Source of the DNA: Burkholderia contaminans
GTDB lineage: Bacteria; Pseudomonadota; Gammaproteobacteria; Burkholderiales; Burkholderiaceae
Length of the DNA stretch: 64,000 nucleotides
Direction of reading: 5' to 3'
Assembly: GCF_029633825.1 (NCBI RefSeq)
Contig: NZ_CP090641.1
Coordinates: 1,240,001-1,304,000, forward strand
The position numbers and the translations under genes are program-made. The notes under the pieces are model-generated. The model made no database searches. It was not told the origin of the DNA and worked only from the letters and a program-made list of their open reading frames with translations. This document shows, in pieces, positions 1 through 9,245 of this stretch (the first letter of the stretch is position 1; every line of letters begins with the position of its first letter).

Positions 1-1413
1 GCTCGGCAGGGTCGGCAGCGTGGCATCCGATTTCGAGAAGTCGAGCGCCGACGTCAGGTCGCCGCAGATCGCGCGGCGCCACGGCGAGATGTTCGTTTCC
101 ATCACGCCGAAGCGCTTCTCGATGAATTGCAGCACCGACGTGTGATCGAAGACCTGCGAGCAGACGAAGCCGCCCTTCGACCACGGCGAGACCACGAACA
201 TCGGCACGCGCGGGCCGAGGCCGTACGGCAGGTTGTCGGCCGTGTACGTGCCGGTCTGCGTCGAGGTCACGACGTTGTGCCGCTCGAGCGACACGTCCAC
301 CGTACTCATGCCGGAGCCCGGCAGCGTCGGCGCCGACGGCGGCACGACGTGATCGAAGAAGCCGTCGTTCTCGTCGTACATGACGAGCAGGACCGTCTTG
401 CTCCAGACGTCCGGATTCGACGTCAGCGCATCGAGGATCGTCGACAGGTAGTACGCGCCGTACAGCGGCGTGAACTTCGGATGCTCCGAATACGCGGCCG
501 GCGGCAGCAGCCACGATACCTGCGGCAGCGCGTTCGCCTGCACGTCGGCCTTCAGCTGCGTGATCGGGCGCGTGCTCATCCCGCGCGTCTGCAGCGACGA
601 ACCGGCCGGCGCATTCACGAAGTTGTCGAAGCACGCGAGCATGTTCGTGCCGTAGTTGCCGGTGAAGTTGTCGAACCCGGTGCCCTGCTGGTAGATCTGC
701 CACGAGATACCTGCTTTCTCGAGGCGCTCCGGGTAGGTCGTCCAGCTGAAGGGCGGCAACTTGATCTTGTCGAACTGGTTGTCGATGTAGTCGGTGTTGT
801 CGAGCAGCGGGCCGCCGCCCGTGCCGAGCGGGTCGACCATGCCCGTCATCAGGTACATGCGGTTCGGGTGCGTATTGCCCGGAATCGAGCAGAAGTAGTT
901 GTCGCACACCGTAAACGCATCGGCGAGTGCATAGTGGAACGGAATGTCGTCGCGGACGTGGTAACCCATCGTCATGTTCGACTTCTGCACCGCCCATTGA
1001 TCCGCGCGGCCGTTGTCGATCGCGCCGTGCGCCGTCGCCCACGTATGCGGCAGGCCGCCGATACATTGCGCGTTGACGCCCGGGTCGGTCGTGTCGTAGC
1101 GGAACGGCGCGATCACGCTCGTCTTGTCCTCCTGACGCGGCTGGAACCATACCGGCTTGCCGTTCGGCAGCGTGACAGGGAAGCGGTCGTTGTAGCCGCG
1201 CACGCCGCTCAGGTGACCGAGGTAGTGGTCGAACGAGCGGTTTTCCTGCATGAACACGACGATGTGCTGGACATCCTGGATCGTGCCCGTGACGGAATTC
1301 GGCTCGATCGCCAGCGCCTTGCGGATCGATTCGGGCAGCAGTGCGGTGGCGGCGGTCGCACCGGCGAGGCCGGCGGAGAACTTCAGAAAGTCGCGTCGCG
1401 AATGGATGGCCAT
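1..1413 (-). CDS. Tat-exported phosphocholine-type phospholipase C, 3' end beyond window
   Basis: Hydrolyses phospholipids (phosphatidylcholine or sphingomyelin type) outside the cell. The first 471 residues are visible and the reading frame is still open at base 1; family members are about 700 residues, so the C-terminal part is missing from the window. Residues 5-12 (SRRDFLKF) followed by a hydrophobic alanine-rich stretch form a twin-arginine signal. The phosphoesterase-family block VVFMQENRSFDHYLG lies at about residues 52-66, and the later YDENDGFFDHVVPP block is also typical. The start is the ATG directly before the Tat signal. A small lipoprotein gene ends 42 bp upstream on the same strand, so the two may be co-transcribed. 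Family assignment is firm; the exact substrate is inferred. Confidence 0.9.
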   Translation of the reverse strand, partial: MAIHSRRDFLKFSAGLAGATAATALLPESIRKALAIEPNSVTGTIQDVQHIVVFMQENRSFDHYLGHLSGVRGYNDRFPVTLPNGKPVWFQPRQEDKTSVIAPFRYDTTDPGVNAQCIGGLPHTWATAHGAIDNGRADQWAVQKSNMTMGYHVRDDIPFHYALADAFTVCDNYFCSIPGNTHPNRMYLMTGMVDPLGTGGGPLLDNTDYIDNQFDKIKLPPFSWTTYPERLEKAGISWQIYQQGTGFDNFTGNYGTNMLACFDNFVNAPAGSSLQTRGMSTRPITQLKADVQANALPQVSWLLPPAAYSEHPKFTPLYGAYYLSTILDALTSNPDVWSKTVLLVMYDENDGFFDHVVPPSAPTLPGSGMSTVDVSLERHNVVTSTQTGTYTADNLPYGLGPRVPMFVVSPWSKGGFVCSQVFDHTSVLQFIEKRFGVMETNISPWRRAICGDLTSALDFSKSDATLPTLPS

Positions 1414-1455
1414 GCTGGTTGCTCTTGATTGGATTTCTGGTGGAAACGGCCGGGA

Positions 1456-1659
1456 TCAGGAAGCGGGCGAGGAAGCAGGTGCGGTGAATCCGGGCGGGCA
1501 GTGCATCTGCGCGGTGGCGACCACGCCGCCGCCGCAAGCGGCCTTCTGCTGTGCGACGGGTGCGGCGGGTGCCGTCACGTCGTCGTTGCAGGCGCCGAGG
1601 AGTGCGGTCAGCGCGATCAGACCAGCGACCGCGAAGGGCCGTAGGGCCGAGTTTCGCAT
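1456..1659 (-). CDS. small lipoprotein upstream of phospholipase C
   Basis: A 67-residue protein with a lipoprotein signal: a basic N-terminus, a hydrophobic run and the lipobox LLGAC, placing the lipidated cysteine at residue 24. The mature part is short, alanine/proline-rich, with two further cysteines (about 42 and 54) that could form a disulfide. The start is chosen at the ATG 7 nt after GGAGAGA; an in-frame start 16 codons upstream would bury the signal. It is followed after 42 bp by the phospholipase C gene in the same direction. Function unknown; a chaperone or export helper for the lipase is only a guess from position. Confidence 0.7.
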   Translation of the reverse strand: MRNSALRPFAVAGLIALTALLGACNDDVTAPAAPVAQQKAACGGGVVATAQMHCPPGFTAPASSPAS

Positions 1660-1824
1660 AACGTCTCTCCGTGGAGGTGACGACGTGACCCAGGCGCGGG
1701 TGCGCACCGGTCATATCGACGGCGAGATGCTAATTTCAGCGTGTTACACGACGGTGTCGCGTCAAGAGGCGGGCGGCGTGCACGCAAATAGCGGCACGTG
1801 TCGGGGCGGAAGAGAGTGCGAAAC

Positions 1825-1851
1825 GTAATGCAATAGAAAGATTCGCATTAC
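1825..1851. promoter_or_regulatory. inverted repeat upstream of lipoprotein/plc
   Basis: Perfect 7-bp arms GTAATGC (1825-1831) and GCATTAC (1845-1851) with a 13-nt spacer, about 165 bp upstream of the lipoprotein start. It could be a regulator binding site for the plc unit; no regulator is identified. Confidence 0.3.
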
Positions 1852-1924
1852 TTCGTTTTGCCGTAGCGATCGAAGCAGGTCCGTCGCCATCCCGGTTGTG
1901 AAACGAATCGCGAAGCTTCCTTGA

Positions 1925-1952
1925 CGGGCCGGCAACCGCAGCAGCCGGCCCG
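1925..1952 (-). terminator. hairpin after liuD
   Basis: Perfect 9-bp stem CGGGCCGGC/GCCGGCCCG with a 10-nt loop, 22 bp past the liuD stop. The U-tract is weak. Likely ends the liuABCD transcript. Confidence 0.6.
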
Positions 1953-1974
1953 CATACGGTGAAACAGGCGGCGC

Positions 1975-3972
1975 TCAGCCTTCCGCCATCATCAGCAATT
2001 GCGCGCCATCCGAAACCTGGTCGCCGACGCCGTACAGCACTTCCGCGACCACGCCCGCGCTCGGCGCGCCGATCGTGTGCTCCATCTTCATCGCTTCCAT
2101 CACGATCAGCGGCGTACCCGCTTCGACCTTCTGGCCGGGCTCGACCAGCACGGCGATCACCTTGCCGGGCATCGGCGCGGTCAGGCGGCCACCACCCTGC
2201 TCCGCGTCACCCGCATGCGCGAGCACGTTGCGCCATTCGAACGTCTCGGCCGCGCCCTGCGTGAACACGTGGAAGTGGTCGCCGTCCGCATACACGCGGC
2301 CGCTGCTGCGCACGCCGCCGAGCGTCACGTCGAAATCGAGCGGCGTGGCGCCCCGCGTCCACACGAACGGTTGCGCGGCGGCGTCGCCGATCGCGAGGCG
2401 CGCAACCGCGCCGTCGTCCTCGTACGTGACCGTCACGTCCGCTTCGCGTTCGGCCGCGTGCCATTCGAGCGTACGGCGATAGCCGCCGTTCAGCCGCCAG
2501 TCCGGCAGCTCGCCCCACGGCGACGCACCCTGCGCGGTCGCGCCGCGTTCGCGTGCAAGCAGCGCCGCACACGCGAGCGCAAGCATCGCGCGCGGCGGCT
2601 CCTGCGGCGCGAACAGCGTGTCGTGGTTGCGCTCGATCAGGCCCGTGTCGAGATCGGCCGTCGCGAACGGTGCGCACGCAACGATCCGCTGCAGGAACGC
2701 GGCGTTCGTATGCAGGCCGACCACTTCACAGGCACGCAATGCGCGCAGCATCAGGCTCAGCGCTTCCGCACGGTCCGCGCCATGGACGATCAGCTTCGCG
2801 ATCATCGGATCGTAGAACGGCGTGATCGCGTCTCCTTCGCGCACGCCGCTGTCGACGCGCACCGATGCCCCGATCGCGAACTCGACGCCGGCCGGCAGCC
2901 GCAGGTGCTTCAGCGTGCCCGTCGACGGCAGGAAGCCGCGCGCCGGGTTCTCCGCATAGAGGCGTGCCTCGAGCGCATGGCCCCGCACGTGCAGTTCGTC
3001 CTGCTTCAGCGGCAGCGGCTCGCCGGACGCAACGCGCAGTTGCCACTCGACGAGATCGAGCCTCGTGACCATCTCGGTGACCGGATGCTCGACCTGCAGG
3101 CGCGTGTTCATTTCCATGAAGTAGAACGCTTCGCCCGTCATGATGAATTCGACGGTGCCCGCGCCGACGTAATTCACCGCACGCGCGGCCGCGACGGCCG
3201 CCTCACCCATCGCCTGGCGCACGTCGTCGTGCAAACCGGGCGCCGGCGCTTCCTCGAGCACCTTCTGGTGACGGCGCTGCACCGAGCAGTCGCGGTCGAA
3301 CAGGTACACGGTATTGCCGTGCGTGTCGCCGAACACCTGCACCTCGACGTGGCGCGGGCGCGTCAGGTATTTCTCGATCAGCACGCGATCGTTGCCGAAA
3401 CTGCTCGCGGCTTCGCGCTGGCACGACGCGAGCGCCGCCGGGAAATCGTCGGAGCGCTCGACCACGCGCATCCCCTTGCCGCCACCGCCCGCGCTGGCCT
3501 TCAGCAGCACCGGATAGCCGATCGCGTCGGCTTCGCGATGCAGGTTGGCCGCGTCCTGGTCGTCGCCGTGATAGCCGGGTACGAGCGGCACGGCCGCCGC
3601 GTGCATCAGCGCCTTCGCGGCGGCCTTCGAACCCATCGCCGCGATCGCGTCGACCGGCGGCCCGATGAAGACGATGCCGGCCGCTTCGCACGCATGCGCA
3701 AAATCTTCGTTCTCCGACAGAAAGCCGTAGCCGGGGTGGATTGCCTGCGCGCCGGTGGCGCGCGCGGCTTCGATGATGCGCTCGATGCGCAGGTAGCTGT
3801 CCGCGGCGGCCGAGCCGCCGATGTGCACGGCCTCGTCGCACGCGGCCACGTGCTTCGCGTTCGCGTCCGCGTCGGAATAGACGGCGACGCTCGCGATCCC
3901 GAGACGTTTGCACGTCGCGGCGACGCGGCACGCGATTTCGCCGCGGTTGGCGATCAGAATCTTGTCGAACAT
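1975..3972 (-). CDS. liuD: methylcrotonoyl-CoA carboxylase, biotin-carrying alpha subunit
   Basis: ATP-dependent carboxylation of biotin, which LiuB uses to carboxylate 3-methylcrotonoyl-CoA in leucine degradation. The 665 residues match the usual length of the alpha subunit. Biotin carboxylase domain at about 1-445, starting with MFDKILIANRGEIACR and including the glycine-rich ATP loop SAGGGGKGMRV near residue 165. A middle domain is followed by a C-terminal biotinyl domain with EAMKMEH, biotin-accepting lysine near 629. Last gene of the operon, 45 bp after liuC. Acetyl- or propionyl-CoA carboxylase alpha subunits look similar, but the operon makes the MCC role clear. Confidence 0.95.
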   Translation of the reverse strand: MFDKILIANRGEIACRVAATCKRLGIASVAVYSDADANAKHVAACDEAVHIGGSAAADSYLRIERIIEAARATGAQAIHPGYGFLSENEDFAHACEAAGIVFIGPPVDAIAAMGSKAAAKALMHAAAVPLVPGYHGDDQDAANLHREADAIGYPVLLKASAGGGGKGMRVVERSDDFPAALASCQREAASSFGNDRVLIEKYLTRPRHVEVQVFGDTHGNTVYLFDRDCSVQRRHQKVLEEAPAPGLHDDVRQAMGEAAVAAARAVNYVGAGTVEFIMTGEAFYFMEMNTRLQVEHPVTEMVTRLDLVEWQLRVASGEPLPLKQDELHVRGHALEARLYAENPARGFLPSTGTLKHLRLPAGVEFAIGASVRVDSGVREGDAITPFYDPMIAKLIVHGADRAEALSLMLRALRACEVVGLHTNAAFLQRIVACAPFATADLDTGLIERNHDTLFAPQEPPRAMLALACAALLARERGATAQGASPWGELPDWRLNGGYRRTLEWHAAEREADVTVTYEDDGAVARLAIGDAAAQPFVWTRGATPLDFDVTLGGVRSSGRVYADGDHFHVFTQGAAETFEWRNVLAHAGDAEQGGGRLTAPMPGKVIAVLVEPGQKVEAGTPLIVMEAMKMEHTIGAPSAGVVAEVLYGVGDQVSDGAQLLMMAEG

Positions 3973-4017
3973 GGCTTCGGTGTCGTCCGGAAAGAGGGGG
4001 TCACGCGCGCTGCGCGA

Positions 4018-4803
4018 TCATTCACGCCACGACGGCGTGCGCTTTTCGAGGAAGGACGCGATCCCTTCGCGCGCTTCCGCGCCGGCGCGGGTGCGCGCGA
4101 TCCAGTCGGCGGTCTGCTCGATCAGCGTCGCGTCGAGCGGGCGGCCGGCCACGTCGGCGACGAGCCGCTTGCACGCCTTCACCGCGTCGGGGCCGTTCGC
4201 GACGAGCGTCTCGGCCAGCTTCGCGACCGTGTCGTCGAGCGCCTCGGCGGGCACCGCGTCGTGAATGAAGCCGAGCGACGCCGCACGCGTGCTGTCGAAC
4301 ACCTCGGCCGTCGTGAAGTAGCGGCGCGCCGCGCGCTCGCCCATCGCGCGCACCACGTACGGCGCGATCGTCGCGGGGATCAACCCGAGCCGCGCTTCCG
4401 ACAGGCAGAACTTCACGCCGTCGGCGGCAATCGCGATGTCGGCCGCCGCCACCAGGCCCACGCCGCCCGCATACGCATCGCCATGCACGCGGGCGATCAC
4501 CGGCTTGCCGCAGCGATGGATCGCCTCGAGCATCCGCGCGAGCTTGCGCGCATCGGCACGGTTCTCGTCGTCCGAGTAACCGGCCATCTTCTTCATCCAG
4601 TTCAGGTCCGCGCCCGCGCAGAACGCCGCGCCTTCCGCGGCGAGCACGATCGCGCGCACGCCTTCATGCGCGTCGAGCCATTCGAACGCGGTGGTCAGCT
4701 CGGCGATCGTCGTCTCGTTGAACGCGTTGCGCACGTCGGGACGCGCGAGCGTGACGGTCGCCACGCGGCCGGCTTCGCTTACCTTGATCGTTTCGTATCG
4801 CAT
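4018..4803 (-). CDS. liuC: 3-methylglutaconyl-CoA hydratase (enoyl-CoA hydratase family)
   Basis: Hydrates 3-methylglutaconyl-CoA to HMG-CoA in leucine catabolism. The 261-residue protein is a standard crotonase: VRAIVLAAEGAAFCAGADLNWMK in the CoA and oxyanion-hole region (about 50-72) and the second oxyanion-hole segment around HGDAYAGGVGLVAAADIAIA. The gene lies 19 bp after liuB and 45 bp before liuD. The specific substrate is inferred from operon position; crotonases alone are not diagnostic. Confidence 0.9.
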   Translation of the reverse strand: MRYETIKVSEAGRVATVTLARPDVRNAFNETTIAELTTAFEWLDAHEGVRAIVLAAEGAAFCAGADLNWMKKMAGYSDDENRADARKLARMLEAIHRCGKPVIARVHGDAYAGGVGLVAAADIAIAADGVKFCLSEARLGLIPATIAPYVVRAMGERAARRYFTTAEVFDSTRAASLGFIHDAVPAEALDDTVAKLAETLVANGPDAVKACKRLVADVAGRPLDATLIEQTADWIARTRAGAEAREGIASFLEKRTPSWRE

Positions 4804-4822
4804 CGTTCAGCCCTCCCGGCCG

Positions 4823-6430
4823 TTACATGCGGAACACGCCGAAGCGTGTGTCTTCGATCGGCGCGTTCATCGACGCGGCGAGGCCGAGGCCCAGCACGTC
4901 GCGCGTCTGCGCGGGATCGATCACGCCGTCGTCCCACAGCCGCGCGCTCGCGTAATACGGATGGCCCTGGCGCTCGTACTGATCGCGGATCGGCTGCTTG
5001 AATGCGTCCTCTTCCTCGGCCGACCACGAACCGCCCTTCGCCTCGATGCCGTCGCGGCGCACCGTCGCGAGCACCGACGCGGCCTGCTCGCCGCCCATCA
5101 CCGAGATGCGCGCGTTCGGCCACATCCACAGGAAGCGCGGGCCGAATGCGCGGCCGCACATCCCGTAGTTGCCGGCGCCGAACGAGCCGCCGATGATCAC
5201 CGTGAACTTCGGCACCTTCGCATTCGACACGGCCGTCACCATCTTCGCGCCGTGCCGCGCGATGCCTTCGTTCTCGTACTTGCGCCCGACCATGAAACCC
5301 GTGATGTTCTGCAGGAACACGAGCGGGATCTTGCGCTGGCAGCACAGCTCGATGAAATGCGCGCCCTTCACCGCCGATTCGGAGAACAGGATGCCGTTGT
5401 TCGCGACGATCCCGACCGGGTGGCCCCAGATGTGCGCAAAGCCCGTGACGAGCGTCGTGCCGTAGCGCGCCTTGAATTCGTCGAACTCGGAATCGTCGAC
5501 GATGCGCGCGATCACCTCGCGCACGTCGAACGGCTTGCGCGTATCGACCGGAATCACGCCGTACAGGCTCTTTGCGTCGTAGCGCGGCGGCTTCGGCTCG
5601 CGCAGCGCCACCGGCGGCGCGATCTTCGGTGCGAGGTGGCTGACGATGTTGCGCGCGATCGACAGCGCATGCGCGTCGTTCTGCGCGAGATGGTCGGCCA
5701 CGCCCGACAGGCGCGTATGCACGTCGCCGCCGCCGAGATCCTCGGCGCTCACTTCCTCGCCGGTCGCGGCCTTCACCAGCGGCGGGCCGCCGAGGAAAAT
5801 CGTGCCCTGCTCCTTCACGATGATCGACTCGTCGCTCATCGCCGGCACGTATGCGCCGCCGGCCGTGCACGAACCCATCACGACGGCGATCTGCGCGATC
5901 CCCGCCGCCGACATCGTCGCCTGGTTGAAGAAGATGCGGCCGAAGTGGTCGCGATCGGGAAACACGTCGTCCTGGTTCGGCAGGTTCGCGCCGCCCGAAT
6001 CGACGAGGTACACGCACGGCAGCCGGTTTTCAGCGGCGATCTCCTGTGCGCGCACGTGCTTCTTCACGGTGACCGGGTAGTAGGTGCCGCCCTTGACCGT
6101 CGCGTCGTTGCACACGATCACGCATTCGCGGCCGGCGATCCGGCCGATCCCCGTGATGACGCCTGCGCCCGGCGCGTCGTCGTTGTACATGCCGTTCGCC
6201 GCGAGCTGCGAGAACTCGAGGAACGGCGCGCCCGGATCGAGCAGTTGCGCGATGCGGTCGCGCGGCAGCAGCTTGCCGCGCGACAGGTGCTTGTCGCGCG
6301 CGGCCTGCCCGCCGCCTTGCGCGAGCTGTTCGATCTTCGCGCGCAGGTCGGCGACGACCGCCTCGAGCGCGGCGGCATTCGCTCGGAAGTCTTCCGAGCG
6401 CGGGTTCAGTTTCGATTCGATGATCGGCAT
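4823..6430 (-). CDS. liuB: methylcrotonoyl-CoA carboxylase, carboxyltransferase beta subunit
   Basis: Transfers the carboxyl group from biotin on LiuD to 3-methylcrotonoyl-CoA. The 535-residue length is normal for MCC beta. Two crotonase-like carboxyltransferase halves are visible: [15 protein letters not shown] with [15 protein letters not shown] in the N half, and [11 protein letters not shown] plus [16 protein letters not shown] in the C half. These blocks are characteristic of MCC rather than propionyl-CoA carboxylase. It lies 31 bp after liuA and 19 bp before liuC, so translation is probably coupled within one operon. Confidence 0.95.
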   Translation of the reverse strand: MPIIESKLNPRSEDFRANAAALEAVVADLRAKIEQLAQGGGQAARDKHLSRGKLLPRDRIAQLLDPGAPFLEFSQLAANGMYNDDAPGAGVITGIGRIAGRECVIVCNDATVKGGTYYPVTVKKHVRAQEIAAENRLPCVYLVDSGGANLPNQDDVFPDRDHFGRIFFNQATMSAAGIAQIAVVMGSCTAGGAYVPAMSDESIIVKEQGTIFLGGPPLVKAATGEEVSAEDLGGGDVHTRLSGVADHLAQNDAHALSIARNIVSHLAPKIAPPVALREPKPPRYDAKSLYGVIPVDTRKPFDVREVIARIVDDSEFDEFKARYGTTLVTGFAHIWGHPVGIVANNGILFSESAVKGAHFIELCCQRKIPLVFLQNITGFMVGRKYENEGIARHGAKMVTAVSNAKVPKFTVIIGGSFGAGNYGMCGRAFGPRFLWMWPNARISVMGGEQAASVLATVRRDGIEAKGGSWSAEEEDAFKQPIRDQYERQGHPYYASARLWDDGVIDPAQTRDVLGLGLAASMNAPIEDTRFGVFRM

Positions 6431-6461
6431 CGACGGAGCTCCGTTCGCGTGACGTGGGGCG

Positions 6462-7643
6462 TTACATCGTTTCCGCGAACAGCTCGCGGCCGATCAGCAT
6501 CCGGCGGATCTCGCTCGTGCCGGCGCCGATCTCGTACAGCTTCGCATCGCGCCACAGGCGGCCGACCGGGTATTCGTTGATGTAGCCGTTGCCGCCGAGG
6601 ATCTGGATCGCCTCGCCGGCCATCCACGTCGCCTTCTCGGCCGTGTAGAGGATCACGCCCGCGCAGTCCTTGCGCACCTGGCGAATGTGGTCGCTGCCGG
6701 CCGAGTCGAGATGGCGGCCGACCGCGTACAGGTATGCGCGGCAGGCCTGGAACGTGGTGTACATGTCGGCGACCTTGCCCTGGATCAGCTGGAATTCGCC
6801 GATCGCCTGGCCGAACTGCTTGCGGTCGTGGATATACGGCACCACCGCGTCGAGGCACGCGGCCATGATGCCCGTCGGGCCGCCCGACAGCACCGCGCGC
6901 TCGTAGTCGAGGCCGCTCATCAGCACCTTCACGCCGCCGTTGAGCTGGCCGAGGATGTTCTCCTCCGGCACTTCGACGTCCTGGAACACCAGCTCGCCCG
7001 TGTGCGAGCCGCGCATGCCGAGCTTGTCGAGCTTCTGCGCGACCGAGAAGCCCTTCATCCCCTTCTCGACGATGAACGCGGTGATGCCGCGCGAGTTGGC
7101 TTCGACGTCCGTCTTCGCGTAGACGACGAGCGTGTCGCAATCGGGGCCGTTGGTGATCCACATCTTCGTGCCGTTCAGCACGTAGCGGTCGCCGCGCTTG
7201 TCGGCGCGCAGCTTCATGCTGACGACGTCGGAGCCGGCGTTCGGCTCGCTCATCGCGAGCGCGCCGATGTGTTCGCCCGACACGAGCTTCGGCAGGTATT
7301 TCTGCTTTTGCGCTTCCGTGCCGTTGCGGTGGATCTGGTTCACGCACAGGTTCGAGTGCGCGCCGTACGACAGGCCGATCGATGCCGATGCGCGCGAGAT
7401 CTCTTCCATCGCGACCATGTGCGCGGTGTAGCCCATGTTCGCGCCGCCGTATTCCTCGGCCACCGTCATGCCGAGCACGCCGAGATCGCCGAACTTCTTC
7501 CACAGATCCATCGGAAACTGGTCGGTGCGGTCGACCTCCGCCGCGCGCGGCGTGATTTCCTTCGCCGCGAACGTCGCGACGGCGTCGCGCAGCATCTCGA
7601 TGTCTTCACCGAGCATGAATTGCACACCGGGCAGGTTGATCAT
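6462..7643 (-). CDS. liuA: isovaleryl-CoA dehydrogenase
   Basis: FAD enzyme oxidising isovaleryl-CoA to 3-methylcrotonoyl-CoA, first committed step of the operon's pathway. The 393 residues carry acyl-CoA dehydrogenase blocks [12 protein letters not shown] (about 129-140) and [13 protein letters not shown]. The catalytic glutamate sits in [11 protein letters not shown] (E248), the position known for isovaleryl-CoA dehydrogenases, while the usual ACAD glutamate site reads [12 protein letters not shown]; this supports the specific call. First gene of the operon, divergent from a TetR regulator, with an operator-like palindrome 42 bp upstream. HMG-CoA lyase is not present in this cluster. Confidence 0.95.
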   Translation of the reverse strand: MINLPGVQFMLGEDIEMLRDAVATFAAKEITPRAAEVDRTDQFPMDLWKKFGDLGVLGMTVAEEYGGANMGYTAHMVAMEEISRASASIGLSYGAHSNLCVNQIHRNGTEAQKQKYLPKLVSGEHIGALAMSEPNAGSDVVSMKLRADKRGDRYVLNGTKMWITNGPDCDTLVVYAKTDVEANSRGITAFIVEKGMKGFSVAQKLDKLGMRGSHTGELVFQDVEVPEENILGQLNGGVKVLMSGLDYERAVLSGGPTGIMAACLDAVVPYIHDRKQFGQAIGEFQLIQGKVADMYTTFQACRAYLYAVGRHLDSAGSDHIRQVRKDCAGVILYTAEKATWMAGEAIQILGGNGYINEYPVGRLWRDAKLYEIGAGTSEIRRMLIGRELFAETM

Positions 7644-7684
7644 GTCTCCTCCGTCTCCAGAAAGTGTGTGGCACCCACCGATTT

Positions 7685-7699
7685 CTGAGTTTCGCTCAA
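7685..7699. promoter_or_regulatory. operator-like palindrome 1 (liuA side)
   Basis: CTGAGTTTCGCTCAA, arms TGAG/CTCA. It matches the reverse complement of the second site at 7786-7800 at 13 of 15 positions. It lies 42 bp upstream of liuA, a good position for repression by the divergent TetR protein. Confidence 0.6.
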
Positions 7700-7785
7700 A
7701 TCGAATGAATACCTGGATTCATTGACTAATACTGCGGAAATTTTGCACAGTTTCGCGCCTCGTCGGGTTTGGCGTCAATAGTTTT

Positions 7786-7800
7786 TTGAGTGACACTCAG
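7786..7800. promoter_or_regulatory. operator-like palindrome 2 (tetR side)
   Basis: TTGAGTGACACTCAG, perfect 6-bp arms TGAGTG/CACTCA around one central base. It is 14 bp upstream of the preferred TetR start codon and shares its sequence with palindrome 1. This suggests autoregulation plus control of liuA. Confidence 0.65.
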
Positions 7801-7813
7801 ATATCATGCCGAG

Positions 7814-8560
7814 ATGACAGCCGCTACCGCCGACACCATGACCGCCACCGTCAAAGCCGACCGCGCCGATACCTCGCGCGCGCCCGCCGGGCGCAAATCC
7901 CAGCAACGCGTGCAGGACATCCTGCGCGCCGGCCGGGAAGTGTTCGCCGAAAAAGGTTACGAGCATGCGACGGCCGCCGAGATCGCGCAGCGCGTGGGCG
8001 TGTCGGAGGCGACCGTGTTCAGCTATTTCCGCGGCAAGCGGGAGCTGTGCGCGCGCGTCATCGCGGATTGGTACGACGAAAACATCGCCGCGTTCGAGGC
8101 AGGGATGCCGCAGGACGCATCGGTGCAGCAGCAGTTCGCGTTCATCGTGCGCACCCACCTGCGGCTGATGCTGGTGAACGGCACGGGCCTGTGCGCGCTG
8201 GTGCTGTCGGAAGGCCGCGCGAAGCAGCACGCGCTGAGCGACGAGCTCACCGCGCTGCAGCGCCGCTACACCGCGCCGCTGATGGACGTGCTCGCGCGCG
8301 GCCAGGCGGCCGGGCAGGTGCGCACCGACCTGCCGCTGAGCCTGCTGCGCTCGATGGTGTTCGGGCCGGTCGAGCACGTGCTGTGGGATGCGATCCTCGG
8401 GCACCGCAAGCTCGATACGGAAACGACGGCCACGCAGCTCGTCGACATGCTGTGGGCCGCCGTGCAGCCGCCGGCGCCGGAACAGGCGGCGCTCGTGCGT
8501 TTCAGGAACGAAGTGGCGGAAGCCGTGCGGCGGCTGGAAGGCGAAAGCACGCGCGGGTGA
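7814..8560 (+). CDS. TetR-family regulator, probable repressor of the liu operon
   Basis: DNA-binding regulator of 248 residues. The N-terminal helix-turn-helix runs from RVQDILRAGREVFAEKGYEHATAAEIAQRVGVSEATVFSYF, typical of TetR, followed by a helical ligand domain. The gene is divergent from liuA with two similar palindromes in between. A TetR-type regulator of liu genes (LiuQ) has been described for Burkholderiales by comparative genomics; this is a plausible match but I cannot verify orthology. The ATG at 7814 is chosen because a GTG at 7790 would lie inside palindrome 2; the next in-frame ATG is at 7838. A CoA thioester ligand is inferred. Confidence 0.85.
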   Translation: MTAATADTMTATVKADRADTSRAPAGRKSQQRVQDILRAGREVFAEKGYEHATAAEIAQRVGVSEATVFSYFRGKRELCARVIADWYDENIAAFEAGMPQDASVQQQFAFIVRTHLRLMLVNGTGLCALVLSEGRAKQHALSDELTALQRRYTAPLMDVLARGQAAGQVRTDLPLSLLRSMVFGPVEHVLWDAILGHRKLDTETTATQLVDMLWAAVQPPAPEQAALVRFRNEVAEAVRRLEGESTRG

Positions 8561-8565
8561 CGCGG

Positions 8566-8584
8566 GGCGGGCAGCGCGCCCGCC
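8566..8584. terminator. hairpin between convergent tetR and marR genes
   Basis: GGCGGGC/GCCCGCC stem with a 5-nt loop, between two convergent stop codons. Probably a bidirectional terminator; no clear U-tract. Confidence 0.45.
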
Positions 8585-8614
8585 GCTTCCCCGCCGCTGC
8601 GGGGTTCGAGGGCG

Positions 8615-9103
8615 TTACGACTCGTCGCCGACGCGCAGCGGCGCGCGGCTCTGCTCGTTGTTCAAATGGACGAACTTGCGCAACAGGCGCATCAGTTCCT
8701 GCGAATCGTCCTCTCCCATTCCGTCGAACAGGCCGGCACGCAGTTCCTTCACCGACGGAATCAGGTGCGTGAGCAGTTCGACGCCCGCCGGCGTCAGCAG
8801 CAGGCGGCGCTGCCGCCGCGGCAGCACTTCGCGCACGATCAGCCCTTTCGCTTCGAGCCGGACCGCGAGATCCGCGGTCGTCGACGTGTCGAGCGCGACC
8901 CGCTGCGCGAGTGTCACCTGATCGAGCCCCGGGCACTCGTACAGCATCCGCAGGACCGCGTACTGCACCGGCGTCACGTCCCGGCCCAGCTTCTCGTAGA
9001 ACATCGCAACCGCGATCTGGTGCGCGCGCCGGATCAGGTGCCCGGGTTCGTCGTACAGATCGAGCGGAAAAACCGGCAGGTCGGCGGGATTCGTTTTTTC
9101 CAT
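8615..9103 (-). CDS. MarR-family regulator of the van locus
   Basis: A 162-residue winged-helix regulator. TPVQYAVLRMLYECPGLDQVTLAQRVALDTSTTADL covers the recognition region and LIVREVLPRRQRRLLLTPAG the wing, as in MarR proteins sensing aromatic compounds. The start MEKTNPADLP is preferred; the open frame runs 93 codons further upstream, but that part overlaps the palindrome and looks non-coding. Divergent from vanA, with a perfect 7-bp-arm palindrome between them at 9229-9245. Likely represses the demethylase genes until an aromatic acid binds; the ligand is unknown. Confidence 0.85.
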   Translation of the reverse strand: MEKTNPADLPVFPLDLYDEPGHLIRRAHQIAVAMFYEKLGRDVTPVQYAVLRMLYECPGLDQVTLAQRVALDTSTTADLAVRLEAKGLIVREVLPRRQRRLLLTPAGVELLTHLIPSVKELRAGLFDGMGEDDSQELMRLLRKFVHLNNEQSRAPLRVGDES

Positions 9104-9228
9104 GAATGAGTCGATGACATAAGCGGCGCATGCCGGTTGCACGCGCCGACGGCATGACGCTGCCTCGCGCCATTTCCCGGGAAAACCAGTATACCGCCCG
9201 CCTTGCTCCAGCCAATCTCGATGAGTAC

Positions 9229-9245
9229 ACTGAATCTCATTCAGT
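9229..9245. promoter_or_regulatory. palindromic operator in marR-vanA intergenic region
   Basis: ACTGAAT-CTC-ATTCAGT, perfect 7-bp arms. It lies 58 bp before the vanA GTG and 126 bp before the marR start. It is overlaid by two near-identical 11-mers, GTACACTGAAT (9225-9235) and GTACACGGAAT (9244-9254), 19 bp apart. Good candidate for the MarR binding site. Confidence 0.6.

Larger units (their letters stand above)
1660..1974. other. intergenic region upstream of lipoprotein/plc, downstream of liuD
   Basis: About 315 bp without a gene. It holds the likely liu operon terminator (1925-1952) and an inverted repeat with 7-bp arms GTAATGC/GCATTAC (1825-1851) in a locally AT-rich stretch. The promoter for the lipoprotein and phospholipase genes must lie here, but I cannot place it with confidence. 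Confidence 0.6.

Noticed and set aside
1999..5001. 1000-codon plus-strand open frame across liuD and liuC
   Set aside because: Antisense to clearly conserved liu genes. The product is arginine/histidine-rich with no domain; a typical GC-rich shadow frame.
7790..7813. GTG at 7790 as the start of the TetR regulator
   Set aside because: It lies inside the operator palindrome and adds 8 non-typical residues; the ATG at 7814 is preferred.
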